This document shows, piece by piece, positions 7,036-14,668 of a DNA stretch of 33,286 bases. Source of the DNA: a virus; IMG/VR virus record IMGVR_UViG_3300033141_006319, positions 1 to 33,286 of that record. One strand, given 5' to 3'. The translations under genes and the position numbers were made by a program. The notes under the pieces are model-generated. The model searched no databases. It saw nothing but the letters and a program-made list of their open reading frames with translations, and was not told the origin of the DNA. Each line of letters opens with the position of its first letter. The stretch's first letter is position 1.

Positions 7036-8756
7036 CGGCCGCGCCGAGCACGACCAACGCGACCGGTACGCGCATGACGCTGCGTCCGTACCAGCAGGAA
7101 GCGGTCAACGCGGTCTACGAGTTCCTTCGCACGCGCGATGAGAACCCATGCGTCGTGATACCGACCGCCGGCGGCAAGACGCCGATCATGGCAACGATCT
7201 GCCGCGACGCGGTGCAGACGTGGAATGGCCGCGTGCTGATCCTGGCCCACGTGCGGGAGCTGCTCGAGCAGGCAGCGGACAAGCTGCGGTTGATCGCGCC
7301 GGATCTGCCCGTCGGCGTCTACTCGGCGGGTCTCAAGCGCCGGGATCTCGGCTATGCCGTGACGATCGCAGGCATCCAGTCGGTCTATCGCCGCGCCGAG
7401 CAACTGGGCGCGTTCGACCTTGTGCTCGTGGATGAAGCCCATCTGATTCCGCCGGGAGACTCCAGGGGCGGCGAGGGCATGTATCGACAGTTCCTGGCGG
7501 ATGCGAAGGCAGTCAACCCGGAGATGCGTGTCATCGGCCTGACCGCGACGCCGTTCCGCATGAAGTCGGGAACGATCTGCGGTCCGCCCCCGGAACACAT
7601 CCTGAACGAGATCTGCTACGAGGTCGGCGTCAAGGAACTCATCGTCCAGGGCTATCTCTGCCCGCTGCGCACGAAGGCCGGCCGCGCGAAGGCGGACTTC
7701 GGTGGACTCCATGTGCGCGCGGGTGAGTTCGTTGCCGGCGAGGTCGAGGACCTCATGGATGAAGACCGGCTCGTCGAGTCAGCGTGCGCGGAGATCATCG
7801 AGCACTCGCGCGATCGGCACGCCGTCCTGATCTTCGCGTCCGGCATCGCCCACGGTCGGCACATCTGCCGGGTGCTGAGGCAGCGGCACGGTGTTGAATG
7901 CGGATTCGTGTGCGGCGAGTCGCTGCCGTACGAGCGAGATGAGCTGCTCGGTCGGTTCAAACGTGGAGAGCTGAAATACCTGTGCAACGTCAACGTACTG
8001 ACGACCGGATTCGATGCGCCGAGCATCGATTGCGTGGCGATGCTCCGCCCGACGATGTCGCCGGGGCTCTACTACCAGATGGTCGGGAGAGGGTTCCGGC
8101 TGCATCCGGACAAGGACGACTGTCTCGTACTCGACTTCGGTGGCAACGTCCTGCGGCACGGGCCGGTTGATGCGGTTCAGGTCGATGCGCCGGCGACGAA
8201 GGGCACGGGTGAGGCGCCGGCGAAGGAGTGCCCCGATTGTCACGAGTTGATCCACGCGGCGTACGCGATCTGCCCTGAGTGCGGCCACGCATTCCCGCCA
8301 CCGGACCGCAAGCGGCACGAGGCAACTGCAGCGAACAATGGCATCCTCAGCGGCCAGGTGACGCGCACCGTCGAGCGCGTCATCGAGACCACGTACGCCG
8401 TCCACGAGAAACGCGATGCACAGCCGGACGCGCCGCGCTCGATGCGCGTCGAGTATCGCATCGGGTTCAACCGCTACATCTCCGAGTGGGTCTGTGTCGA
8501 ACACACCGGCTACGCGCGGATGAAGGCCGAGCAATGGTGGCGGGCCCGTTCGCGTGAGCCAGTTCCGGACACAGCCGAGCGAGCCGTCCTGCTGGCAGAA
8601 GAGGGCGCCATTGCGCAGACGTTCTCGATCACCGTCGCGCACACCACCGGTGAGAAGTACGACCGCGTCGTGGATCACGAGTTGGGCTCGATCCCGCCGC
8701 TGCTTACCGAGGAGCCGGAGTACGTCGGCATTCCCGAGGACGAGATTCCCTTCTGA
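7032..8756 (+). CDS. SF2 DEAH helicase with C-terminal zinc ribbon
   Basis: A 574-residue helicase of the type III restriction-subunit/RecG-like superfamily 2. Seen in order: Q-like motif LRPYQQEAV; Walker A PTAGGKT with Lys49; DEAH at 134-137; motif III GLTATPFR; motif V TTGFDAPSIDCVAMLRPT; motif VI YYQMVGRGFRLHPDKDDCLVLDFGGN. A four-cysteine zinc ribbon follows (CPDCHELI and CPECGHAF, about residues 400-418) and then a region of unknown fold ending in acidic residues. It probably unwinds DNA during phage replication or recombination. ATGA and TGATG junctions tie it to both neighbours. Complete, with all ATPase motifs intact. Confidence 0.93.
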   Translation: MTAAPSTTNATGTRMTLRPYQQEAVNAVYEFLRTRDENPCVVIPTAGGKTPIMATICRDAVQTWNGRVLILAHVRELLEQAADKLRLIAPDLPVGVYSAGLKRRDLGYAVTIAGIQSVYRRAEQLGAFDLVLVDEAHLIPPGDSRGGEGMYRQFLADAKAVNPEMRVIGLTATPFRMKSGTICGPPPEHILNEICYEVGVKELIVQGYLCPLRTKAGRAKADFGGLHVRAGEFVAGEVEDLMDEDRLVESACAEIIEHSRDRHAVLIFASGIAHGRHICRVLRQRHGVECGFVCGESLPYERDELLGRFKRGELKYLCNVNVLTTGFDAPSIDCVAMLRPTMSPGLYYQMVGRGFRLHPDKDDCLVLDFGGNVLRHGPVDAVQVDAPATKGTGEAPAKECPDCHELIHAAYAICPECGHAFPPPDRKRHEATAANNGILSGQVTRTVERVIETTYAVHEKRDAQPDAPRSMRVEYRIGFNRYISEWVCVEHTGYARMKAEQWWRARSREPVPDTAERAVLLAEEGAIAQTFSITVAHTTGEKYDRVVDHELGSIPPLLTEEPEYVGIPEDEIPF

Positions 8757-11002
8757 TGTCGAACGACGCGCGCGAATCCATCCATCGCTTCCTGACGCTC
8801 CTCTTTGATCCCGAAGACGTGCTCGAGGTGCGCGCCCCCAAGGCCAGGCAGCGACCGAACGCCTCGTACACGAGCACCGTCTCGGGCTACTTCACCGGTG
8901 CGTCGATCGACCAGGCAGCGGATGAGATCACGCTGCTCGACGAGGCAGCGCTCGCGCCCGGAATCTACGTCACGCTCAATCCGGTCCGTGCGGATCTGCT
9001 CGCTCGTGCTGCCAATCGACTCACGCACCGCGCCTCTGTCACCACGACCGATACCGAGATCGTTCGCCGCCGGTGGCTGCTCGTCGATGTCGATCCGGTT
9101 CGACCCGCCGGCGTGAGCGCGACAGACGATGAGCTGGCTGCCGCGATCACGAGGGCCGCTGGCATCCGTGACTATCTGGCGTCCCTCGATTGGCCGGCGC
9201 CGATCGAAGTCGAGTCAGGCAACGGCGCGCACCTGCTCTATCACATCGACCTGCCGCGTGATGATGGCGGTCTTGTGCAGCGCGCACTCGTAGTGCTGGC
9301 GGACCAGTTCGATGACGACGAAGTCAGCGTCGATCGCTCTGTCTTCAACCCCGCTCGAATCGTGAAGATCGCCGGGACGACGGCGCGCAAGGGCGATGAT
9401 CTCCGGGATGTTGCGGGCGTGATTGATCGGCCGCACCGTCGATCGCGTGTCACCCGAGTGCCAGACACGATCGATGTCGTACCGACTGCACTGCTCGAGG
9501 CACTTGCCGCACCGACTCCGACACTGGCGCCGCGTCCATCGATCAGCATCGCAAAGGGCGAGCGCTTCCCGACAACGCCCGACGGCGTGCGTGCCTGGCT
9601 TGAAGCACGCGGCGTCGCGGTCAAGGGCCAGCGTCTCAACGGCACGAAGACGATGCTGCTGCTCGAGCGCTGCCCGGTCAACCCGGAGATCGTCTCCACG
9701 GGCAACTCCGACATCGCGGTGCTCGTCGGTGATGACGGCAAGCTCGCCTACTGCAACAAGCACAACCGAGGCCAGGACTTCACCTGGCACGATCTGCGGC
9801 GCGCAATTGACCCCGACTACGACGGCCCCGCCCACCGGACCCCCGGAAGCACCCCCGGAAGTACGAACGACCTCGGCGGCGTCGATCTCTCGCAGTTCAT
9901 GGTCGGCCCGGTGCGCGAGGGTTGTGTCAGTTCTGTCAGTGTCAGCCAGCCGGGTGACGCATGCCTGCCCGACCTGCGAAGCGTCAAGCAGCTGACGAGC
10001 GAATACCCAAGGCTGCGACCGCCTGTCATCCACGGCCTGCTGCGCGAAGGCGAGACAATGAACGTGATCGCCTCGCCGAAAACCGGGAAGAGCTGGCTTG
10101 TGCTCGACCTCGCGATCGCTGTCGCCACCGGACGCCCATGGCTCGGCATCTACACGACGGTGCCGGGCGAAGTCCTGATCATCGACAACGAACTGCACCG
10201 CGAGACGTCGGCGCACCGCATCCCGCGCGTCGCCGAAGCCCGCGGCGTGCGCTTGAGCGCCATCGACGAGGTGATCCACATCGAGAATCTCCGTGGCCGG
10301 CTGCAGGACATCCACAAGCTCGGACCGTACTTCGAAGCGCTGGAGCCCGGCCGATTCAAACTCATCGTGCTCGACGCGTTCTACCGCTTCATGCCGCAAG
10401 GCGGTGACGAGAACGACAACGCCACGATGGCGAACATCTACAACCGGATCGATTCGTTCGCCGATCGCCTGCGCTGCTGCTTCGTCCTCATCCACCACTC
10501 GACGAAGGGAAGCCAGTCATCCAAGGCGGTGACAGATGTCGGGGCCGGAGCAGGCAGCCAGAGCCGGGCGACCGACACCCATCTCGTCCTTCGTCCCCAC
10601 GAGGAGGACGGTGTCGTCGTGCTGGACGCTGCCGTGCGGTCGTGGCCGCCGATCGAGCCAGTATGCCTCCGTTGGGATTTCCCGGTCTGGCACCCCGCGC
10701 CCGAACTCGATCCGGCCGACCTGCGGAACGAGCGATCGAAGAAGAAGCGGAAGGACGAGCCCGAGCAACCCGTGGAACCGCCGTGGGATGTGCTGCGGTT
10801 TGTCATGACGTTCATCACCGTCGAGCCCCGAACGAGGGGCGAGATCCGTGCGGCTGCGAAGGCGGAAGCAGGTCTCTCAGTCCGTGCATGTGACGACCTT
10901 CTGGCAACGGCCGAAGCCAAGGGTCTGGTCCATCGCTGGGCGTTCAGTCGACGCCGACCGTTGATGTTCGCCACCCAACCCCAGCCGGAGGAGGAGTCAT
11001 GA
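8756..11002 (+). CDS. Primase-polymerase (AEP) fused to RepA-like AAA helicase
   Basis: A 748-residue two-part replication protein. The N-terminal half carries archaeo-eukaryotic primase motifs: LLVDVDPVR with Asp111 and Asp113, SGNGAHLLY with His159, and DRSVFNPARIVKIAGT, the third motif with its PAR...GT box. A Cys/His segment follows (CPVNPE, CNKHNRGQDFTWHDL, about 300-350). A linker then contains two ACCCCCGGAA copies read as TPGSTPGST. The C-terminal half is a RepA/DnaB-like ATPase: Walker A ASPKTGKSW with Lys445, Walker B LIVLDAFYRF with Asp540, and FVLIHHSTKG. The last part resembles a winged helix. Such fusions prime and unwind at their own origin. The repeat-rich block directly downstream may be that origin. 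Confidence 0.88.
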   Translation: MSNDARESIHRFLTLLFDPEDVLEVRAPKARQRPNASYTSTVSGYFTGASIDQAADEITLLDEAALAPGIYVTLNPVRADLLARAANRLTHRASVTTTDTEIVRRRWLLVDVDPVRPAGVSATDDELAAAITRAAGIRDYLASLDWPAPIEVESGNGAHLLYHIDLPRDDGGLVQRALVVLADQFDDDEVSVDRSVFNPARIVKIAGTTARKGDDLRDVAGVIDRPHRRSRVTRVPDTIDVVPTALLEALAAPTPTLAPRPSISIAKGERFPTTPDGVRAWLEARGVAVKGQRLNGTKTMLLLERCPVNPEIVSTGNSDIAVLVGDDGKLAYCNKHNRGQDFTWHDLRRAIDPDYDGPAHRTPGSTPGSTNDLGGVDLSQFMVGPVREGCVSSVSVSQPGDACLPDLRSVKQLTSEYPRLRPPVIHGLLREGETMNVIASPKTGKSWLVLDLAIAVATGRPWLGIYTTVPGEVLIIDNELHRETSAHRIPRVAEARGVRLSAIDEVIHIENLRGRLQDIHKLGPYFEALEPGRFKLIVLDAFYRFMPQGGDENDNATMANIYNRIDSFADRLRCCFVLIHHSTKGSQSSKAVTDVGAGAGSQSRATDTHLVLRPHEEDGVVVLDAAVRSWPPIEPVCLRWDFPVWHPAPELDPADLRNERSKKKRKDEPEQPVEPPWDVLRFVMTFITVEPRTRGEIRAAAKAEAGLSVRACDDLLATAEAKGLVHRWAFSRRRPLMFATQPQPEEES
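9839..9862 (+). repeat. Doubled dispersed motif inside the primase-helicase linker
   Basis: ACCCCCGGAA occurs at 9839-9848 and 9851-9860, twelve bases apart, and is translated as TPGS repeats between the primase and helicase domains. A shorter doubled copy lies at 23169-23190 before the tRNA, so the double form looks like one unit. Confidence 0.7.
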
Positions 11003-11026
11003 GCGTCCTACTGACCACAGGGAGCC

Positions 11027-11212
11027 GAGTCCGCGCGCGCAGTGTTCAGTCGCGCGCGTGGACTCAGAATCCGAGTTCGCGCGCGCGCCAAAACGGGCGC
11101 GCGCATGGACTCGAGTATGTTCGCGCGCGCACCCCCCATACCCCCCGCGTGTGCGTGAACGCACTCGCGGGGGTGAGTAAGCGCGCGCGCATTGACTCGC
11201 GCGCGCTTACTC
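11027..11212. repeat. Array of four hairpins made of CG tracts framed by GAGT/ACTC
   Basis: Four inverted repeats stand end to end. 11027-11065: GAGTCC and GGACTC around two alternating CG tracts. 11073-11112: GAGT/ACTC outside, GCGCGCGCC/GGCGCGCGC inside, spacer AAAACG. 11142-11173: CCCCCGCG/CGCGGGGG, one T-T mismatch, then GTGCG/CGCAC with loop TGAA. 11175-11212: perfect 15-bp GAGTAAGCGCGCGCG and complement, 8-nt spacer. The GAGT-then-CG-tract unit also occurs at 11113. The block begins 25 bases after the primase-helicase stop. Alternating CG tracts can form Z-DNA or cruciforms. Together with the repeats at 11290-11430 this suggests a replication origin or partition-type site; terminator or regulatory roles are possible. 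Confidence 0.8.
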
Positions 11213-11289
11213 GGGGAGGGTCGCGCAGGATCTGCCGATTCGGTGGTGGCGATGGGTCCTCCCCGGCGAGGGAACGCACGAGAGGCCCG

Positions 11290-11321
11290 CGGGAACAGCA
11301 GCCAACGGGAACAGCAGCCAA
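11290..11321. repeat. 16-bp tandem repeat
   Basis: CGGGAACAGCAGCCAA occurs twice with no gap, both copies identical. It lies between the hairpin array and the TGTCCA repeats in a stretch with no convincing gene. Confidence 0.85.
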
Positions 11322-11386
11322 GGGAGACAGACTTTCTTTCGGCTGTCCGGTCCGGTTTCGCGGCTCGCCGGGGCCATACCACATCA

Positions 11387-11430
11387 CTGTCCATTCGCTG
11401 TCCAACCTGCGTCCATTCTCTGTCCAATTT
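11387..11430. repeat. Iteron-like TGTCCA repeats
   Basis: Four adjacent 10- to 12-base units share (C)TGTCCA or CGTCCA: 11387-11397, 11398-11409, 11410-11419 and 11420-11430. A related CTGTCC lies at 11343. Spacing near one helical turn puts all copies on one DNA face, as in initiator-binding iterons. From here to 11587 nothing else is recognised apart from the start of the convergent gene region. Confidence 0.65.
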
Positions 11431-11587
11431 CAAGCTCAACCCACGGGCCGCGACGTTCGCCCGTGTCGCGGCCGGCCCCGGCTTGGCCACCGCTCCCAAC
11501 GCCCGAAACCTCGGCCACACGGGCCAACGTCGCCCAATGGAGGCAAAATGTGCGTATCGGCAGCGTGGACGCGGTGGAACGGGGCGA

Positions 11588-12205
11588 CTACGTCGCCATG
11601 CGCTCCGGCATGCCAACAAACCGGTCGTGGTCCTCGAATGTGAACTCGACGGACGGTTCGTCGTCGTCCCGGTACTCGTAGTGGATCTGTTCATGAAACG
11701 TGCCAACGGGTGCTGGCTGCGACATCAGTGCTCGCGCGATTGCACCCTCAACCAATCTTCGAGTCCGGCGCTCAACGTCGGTTGGGATGAGCCACAGACG
11801 GATAGCTTGGACATTGGCCATGAGTTCGGGGATGAGCTCCGCATGGCGAGCGAGGAATTCTTCGGCTCGGCAGGCTTCGTTCCATCGGAGCATCCCCTCC
11901 CAAATCCGCACGAGACGTCCGGATGCGAAACTCACTCCGTCATAGATGCTGTACGTTCCGTTCAGGTAGAGAAACAGATGCTCCCTGAGGCGCTCGCGGA
12001 ACTCGCGGCCCGTCTCGCCGACGTAGTGCACCAGCTCCTTGCCGTCGGATTCGACGGTGAACAGGTAAATGCCACTCTGCTTCGCTTCTTCGGCCTCGAG
12101 CACATAAGGGGTTCGGCCGTTGGCGAGAAATCCGAACGGTCCGCTTGCCCGCAGACACAACGCGGCACCGGTGGCCGGCACACTCGAGTGATTCGCATCC
12201 GTCAT
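11588..12205 (-). CDS. GIY-YIG nuclease-domain protein
   Basis: A 205-residue protein on the minus strand, alone against the rightward early genes. The GIY-YIG core is clear: SGIYLFTV with GIY at 45-47, HYVGETG at 60-66, and the helix REFRERLREH with the catalytic-type Arg (about 68-76). A Glu in RIWEGM and an Asn-containing segment lie downstream, as expected for the metal site. The C-terminal half (about 100-205) is not recognised; its end is acidic with FTFEDHD. GIY-YIG domains occur in homing endonucleases, restriction enzymes and UvrC-like repair proteins. Position beside a methyltransferase and a repeat block allows a homing or restriction-like role. Start ATG 12205 lacks a strong ribosome-binding site. 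Confidence 0.8.
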   Translation of the reverse strand: MTDANHSSVPATGAALCLRASGPFGFLANGRTPYVLEAEEAKQSGIYLFTVESDGKELVHYVGETGREFRERLREHLFLYLNGTYSIYDGVSFASGRLVRIWEGMLRWNEACRAEEFLARHAELIPELMANVQAIRLWLIPTDVERRTRRLVEGAIARALMSQPAPVGTFHEQIHYEYRDDDEPSVEFTFEDHDRFVGMPERMAT

Positions 12206-12279
12206 TGCCTGAGTTTATCGATTTCGATCACGGTTCGCCTGCCATCTCATCTCCGTACTCGCCCGTCATGGAGGACAAC

Positions 12280-12975
12280 ATGATGAAGATCGACTCTCGA
12301 CCCATCGACGCGATCAAGCCCTACGAGAAGAACCCGCGTCAGAACGATGACGCCGTGGAGGCCGTCGCCGCTTCGATCCGCGAGTTCGGCTTCCGCCAGC
12401 CGATCGTGGTGGATGCCGACGGCGTCATCATCTGCGGGCACACCCGGTTCAAGGCCGCTCAGCAGCTCGAACTGGCGAAAGTGCCGGTCCATGTGGCTAC
12501 GGACCTCACGCCGGACCAGATCCGGGCGTACCGCATCGCCGACAACAAGACCGGCGAGCTGGCGACCTGGGACATGGAGCTGTTGCCGATCGAGATCGCC
12601 GAGTTGCAGAGCGCCGGTATCGACTGGTCGCTGCTCGGCTTCGACGCGGACGACCTCGCGAAGCTGCTCGCTGGCGATGTGGGGGTGTCCGAAGGCCTGA
12701 CCGATCCCGATGCGGTGCCGGAACCGCCGGACGATCCCGTCACACAGCCCGGCGATCTCTGGGTGCTCGGCAATCACCGTCTGCTGTGCGGTGACAGTTC
12801 AAGCGAGGCGGATCTGGATCGACTCCTCGACGGGGTATCGATCGATCTTGTCAACACCGATCCGCCGTATGGAGTCTGCGTCGAACCGCGGAGCAACAGG
12901 CGCGTCAGGGTGAGAAGAAGGCGACGACGAAGAAGATGCGAGCCAAAGATCGGCCACTGGTCAACGACTTCGTGA
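12280..12975 (+). CDS. ParB domain plus N-terminal part of DNA methyltransferase (frameshifted, 5' fragment)
   Basis: Residues 1-90 are a ParB domain: IKPYEKNPRQNDDAVEAVAASIREFGFRQPIVV and IICGHTRFKAAQQL appear in order. A linker follows, then PGDLWVLGNHRLLCGDSS and the catalytic TDPPYGV (DPPY at 194-197) of amino-methyltransferases with circular order IV then I. After EPRSN the frame turns into an Arg run (RRRRRRRR) and stops at 12975, while the expected sequence resumes one base back in the overlapping frame. The join needed is -1. GGAGG at 12270-12274 supports ATG 12280 or 12283. As it stands this fragment lacks the SAM-binding motif. Broken gene, recoded gene or sequence error are all possible. 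Confidence 0.75.
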   Translation: MMKIDSRPIDAIKPYEKNPRQNDDAVEAVAASIREFGFRQPIVVDADGVIICGHTRFKAAQQLELAKVPVHVATDLTPDQIRAYRIADNKTGELATWDMELLPIEIAELQSAGIDWSLLGFDADDLAKLLAGDVGVSEGLTDPDAVPEPPDDPVTQPGDLWVLGNHRLLCGDSSSEADLDRLLDGVSIDLVNTDPPYGVCVEPRSNRRVRVRRRRRRRRCEPKIGHWSTTS

Positions 12976-13583
12976 CGGATGAGGCGTTCGACGAGATGCT
13001 GCTTGCCTGGTTCGGCAACATCGCGCGCGTGCTCAAGCCCGGCGGCTCGTTTTACATCTGGGGCGGCTACGCGAACCTCGGGAACTATCCGGCGCCGCTG
13101 GCCGCGTCCGGGCTGTACTTCAGCCAGGGCATCGTCTGGGACAAGCAGCATCCGGTGCTGACGCGCAAGGACTTCATGGGCGCGTTCGAGATCTGCTTCT
13201 ACGGCTGGCGTGAGGGCGCGGGGCACCACTTCTTCGGCCCCAACAACGCGACCGACCTTTGGCACGTCAAGAAGGTCAACCCGCAATCGATGGTGCATCT
13301 CACCGAGAAGCCCGTCGAGCTGGCGGTGCGGGCGATCCAGTATTCATCGCGCCCGGGTGAGCATGTCCTCGACCTCTTCGGTGGATCCGGCTCGACGCTC
13401 ATCGCTTGCGAGCAGACGGATCGGCATGCGTACCTGATGGAGATCGATCCGGCGTATTGCGATGTCATCGTGCAGCGCTGGGAGGAGTTCACCGGTCGGA
13501 AGGCAGAGCGCATCGCGGCCGATGCTGACGCCGGAGAGAAAGCCTCGACCGCGGCCGAGGCTGAAGTGGAGGCGGAGGAATGA
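12936..13583 (+). CDS. C-terminal part of DNA N4/N6-adenine or cytosine methyltransferase (3' fragment)
   Basis: This 215-residue frame continues the methyltransferase: NDFVTDEAFDEMLLAWFGNIARVLKPGGSFYIWGG is the segment after the DPPY motif, KPVELAVRAIQYSSRPGEHVLDLFGGSGST holds the target-recognition end and SAM-binding motif I (FGGSGS from about residue 148), and TGRKAERI closes the family core. A Glu/Ala-rich tail follows. The frame is open upstream of ATG 12936 and reads EQQARQGEKKATTKKM, so the ATG is probably internal to the ancestral protein. Whether a separate product is made is unknown; no ribosome-binding site is obvious. It ends five bases from the convergent leftward gene. Confidence 0.75.
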   Translation: MRAKDRPLVNDFVTDEAFDEMLLAWFGNIARVLKPGGSFYIWGGYANLGNYPAPLAASGLYFSQGIVWDKQHPVLTRKDFMGAFEICFYGWREGAGHHFFGPNNATDLWHVKKVNPQSMVHLTEKPVELAVRAIQYSSRPGEHVLDLFGGSGSTLIACEQTDRHAYLMEIDPAYCDVIVQRWEEFTGRKAERIAADADAGEKASTAAEAEVEAEE

Positions 13584-13588
13584 ACCGG

Positions 13589-13960
13589 CTACTCCGGTCC
13601 CTTCTCGCGGAGGGCATGGAACTCGATCATCGCGTCCTCGAAGAGGCAGCAGCCCGCGGCGTAGTTGCGCCGGTAGCGCGTCACGACACACCCACGCTCT
13701 TTCATGAACGCGAGCGCGACGGCGGTCTGTGTGCTGGGCGTGCCCGCTGCCGCGGCGAGTTCCTCGAGCGTGAAGCCGGGGTCGCCCGTCTGCGTGCTGA
13801 AGAGCTCAGCGGCGTGCGCGATCGCTTCGTAGGACGTTCGTGGGCATCGATGCTCGTACGGTTCGCCGCGCCCCCGGATGGGCACGACCGAGCGAACGAG
13901 ATGGTCGTCGGCGACCGTAAATGTTTCGATGCGATTTCCGGGGGCAGGTGCGCTGTTCAT
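13589..13960 (-). CDS. Small predicted winged-helix protein
   Basis: A 123-residue protein, last in the leftward block. The middle reads FTLEELAAAAGTPSTQTAVALAFMKERGCV, which has the helix-turn-helix and wing pattern of small DNA-binding regulators; the C-terminus (YRRNYAAGCCLFEDAMIEFHAL) is helical. I do not recognise a named family. ATG 13960 is three bases after the stop of the HARE-HTH gene and follows a GGAAGGGAG ribosome-binding site. A minus-strand copy of the CCCCCGGAA motif lies in its eighth to tenth codons (13936-13944). It converges with the methyltransferase fragment. A regulatory role is a guess from fold and position. Confidence 0.72.
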   Translation of the reverse strand: MNSAPAPGNRIETFTVADDHLVRSVVPIRGRGEPYEHRCPRTSYEAIAHAAELFSTQTGDPGFTLEELAAAAGTPSTQTAVALAFMKERGCVVTRYRRNYAAGCCLFEDAMIEFHALREKGPE

Positions 13961-13963
13961 CGG

Positions 13964-14635
13964 TCACGCTCCCTTCCGGATCTGGAAACGGCCACGATCG
14001 ACCTTCTCGAACCGGGCGTCCTTCCCCTTCTTCGAGATCTCGCGCGTGATCGCGGCGTAGAGCGTGGCTTGCGGCGTGCGGCCGTTGGTCTTCCACGCGC
14101 CCGATTCGATCGCCGTCTCCACGATCGCCTTGCATCCCATCGGCTCCTTCGCCTTGGCCAGGATCTGCGCCGCGGCGTCGAGGATGCCTGTGCGTTTCTT
14201 GGCCGTGTCGGCAGTGGCTTCGCGCTTGGCACGTGTCGCGGCCTTCGTGGTCCTGGCCGCGGTGTCCGTCTTCGGCTTGCTCTTCGCGGGAGTCGCCGCC
14301 GTCCTGGCCTGTGGGGCCTTCTTCGTCTTGGTGGTCTGGCTCATCGCCCGCTCGCCCCCGGAAGTGGCGGTCTGGCCGCTCTTGCTCGTGGTGCGCTCAT
14401 CGCGCAGACGCGCGTTGTTCCGAGGGTCCTGATCGGCAGCAGCGACCGCCTTCATGTTCTCGCGGTACTCGCTGCGGAGCTTCGCGGCGCTCTTGATGCG
14501 GACCTTCTTCTTGGTGACCAGGTTCGTCGCGTCCCAACCGCCATGCCGGTTCTCCGCATCGATGCGGACCGGGACCACACGGTTCGTGATCTTGGCGGTG
14601 TAGGTCGTTCCGATCTTGATGTCGTTCTTCTTCAT
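13964..14635 (-). CDS. HARE-HTH domain protein
   Basis: A 223-residue protein in three parts. Residues 1-55 form a small beta-rich domain (KIGTTYTAKITNRVVPVRIDAENRHGGWDATNL...KKVRIKSAAKLR) found in planctomycete proteins. Residues about 60-150 are a Lys/Ala/Thr-rich, histone-H1-like linker. Residues about 150-222 are a HARE-HTH (ASXL) domain: GILDAAAQILAKAKEPMGCKAIVETAIESGAWKTNGRTPQATLYAAI. HARE-HTH domains are linked with restriction enzymes, RNA polymerase delta and chromatin proteins, and have been proposed to read DNA or its modification. The methyltransferase fragments lie next door. AAAGGA precedes ATG 14635. The opposite-strand frame over this region (13580-15817) is a composition effect. 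Confidence 0.82.
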   Translation of the reverse strand: MKKNDIKIGTTYTAKITNRVVPVRIDAENRHGGWDATNLVTKKKVRIKSAAKLRSEYRENMKAVAAADQDPRNNARLRDERTTSKSGQTATSGGERAMSQTTKTKKAPQARTAATPAKSKPKTDTAARTTKAATRAKREATADTAKKRTGILDAAAQILAKAKEPMGCKAIVETAIESGAWKTNGRTPQATLYAAITREISKKGKDARFEKVDRGRFQIRKGA

Positions 14636-14668
14636 GGCATGTCCTTTCGGGTTGAAGGGGTGAAATGG

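Noticed and set aside
11387-11430. CRISPR array
   Set aside because: The repeat units are 10-12 bases and directly adjacent, without unique spacers; they look like iterons instead.
10999-11643. Plus frame of 214 codons starting in ATGA at the primase-helicase stop, with GGAGGAGGAG before it
   Set aside because: The start looks good, but the frame runs through the hairpin array and reads mostly Arg/Ser/Ala with no domain; probably not a real protein, though a short peptide cannot be excluded.
11192-12283. Plus frame of 363 codons
   Set aside because: It is antisense to the GIY-YIG gene and contains no recognisable domain; the minus frame has the catalytic motifs.
12895-12936. Programmed frameshift from tandem AGA/AGG/CGA arginine codons
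   Set aside because: The known AGG-AGG effect is +1 while -1 is needed here, and no slippery heptamer is present; a deletion is simpler.
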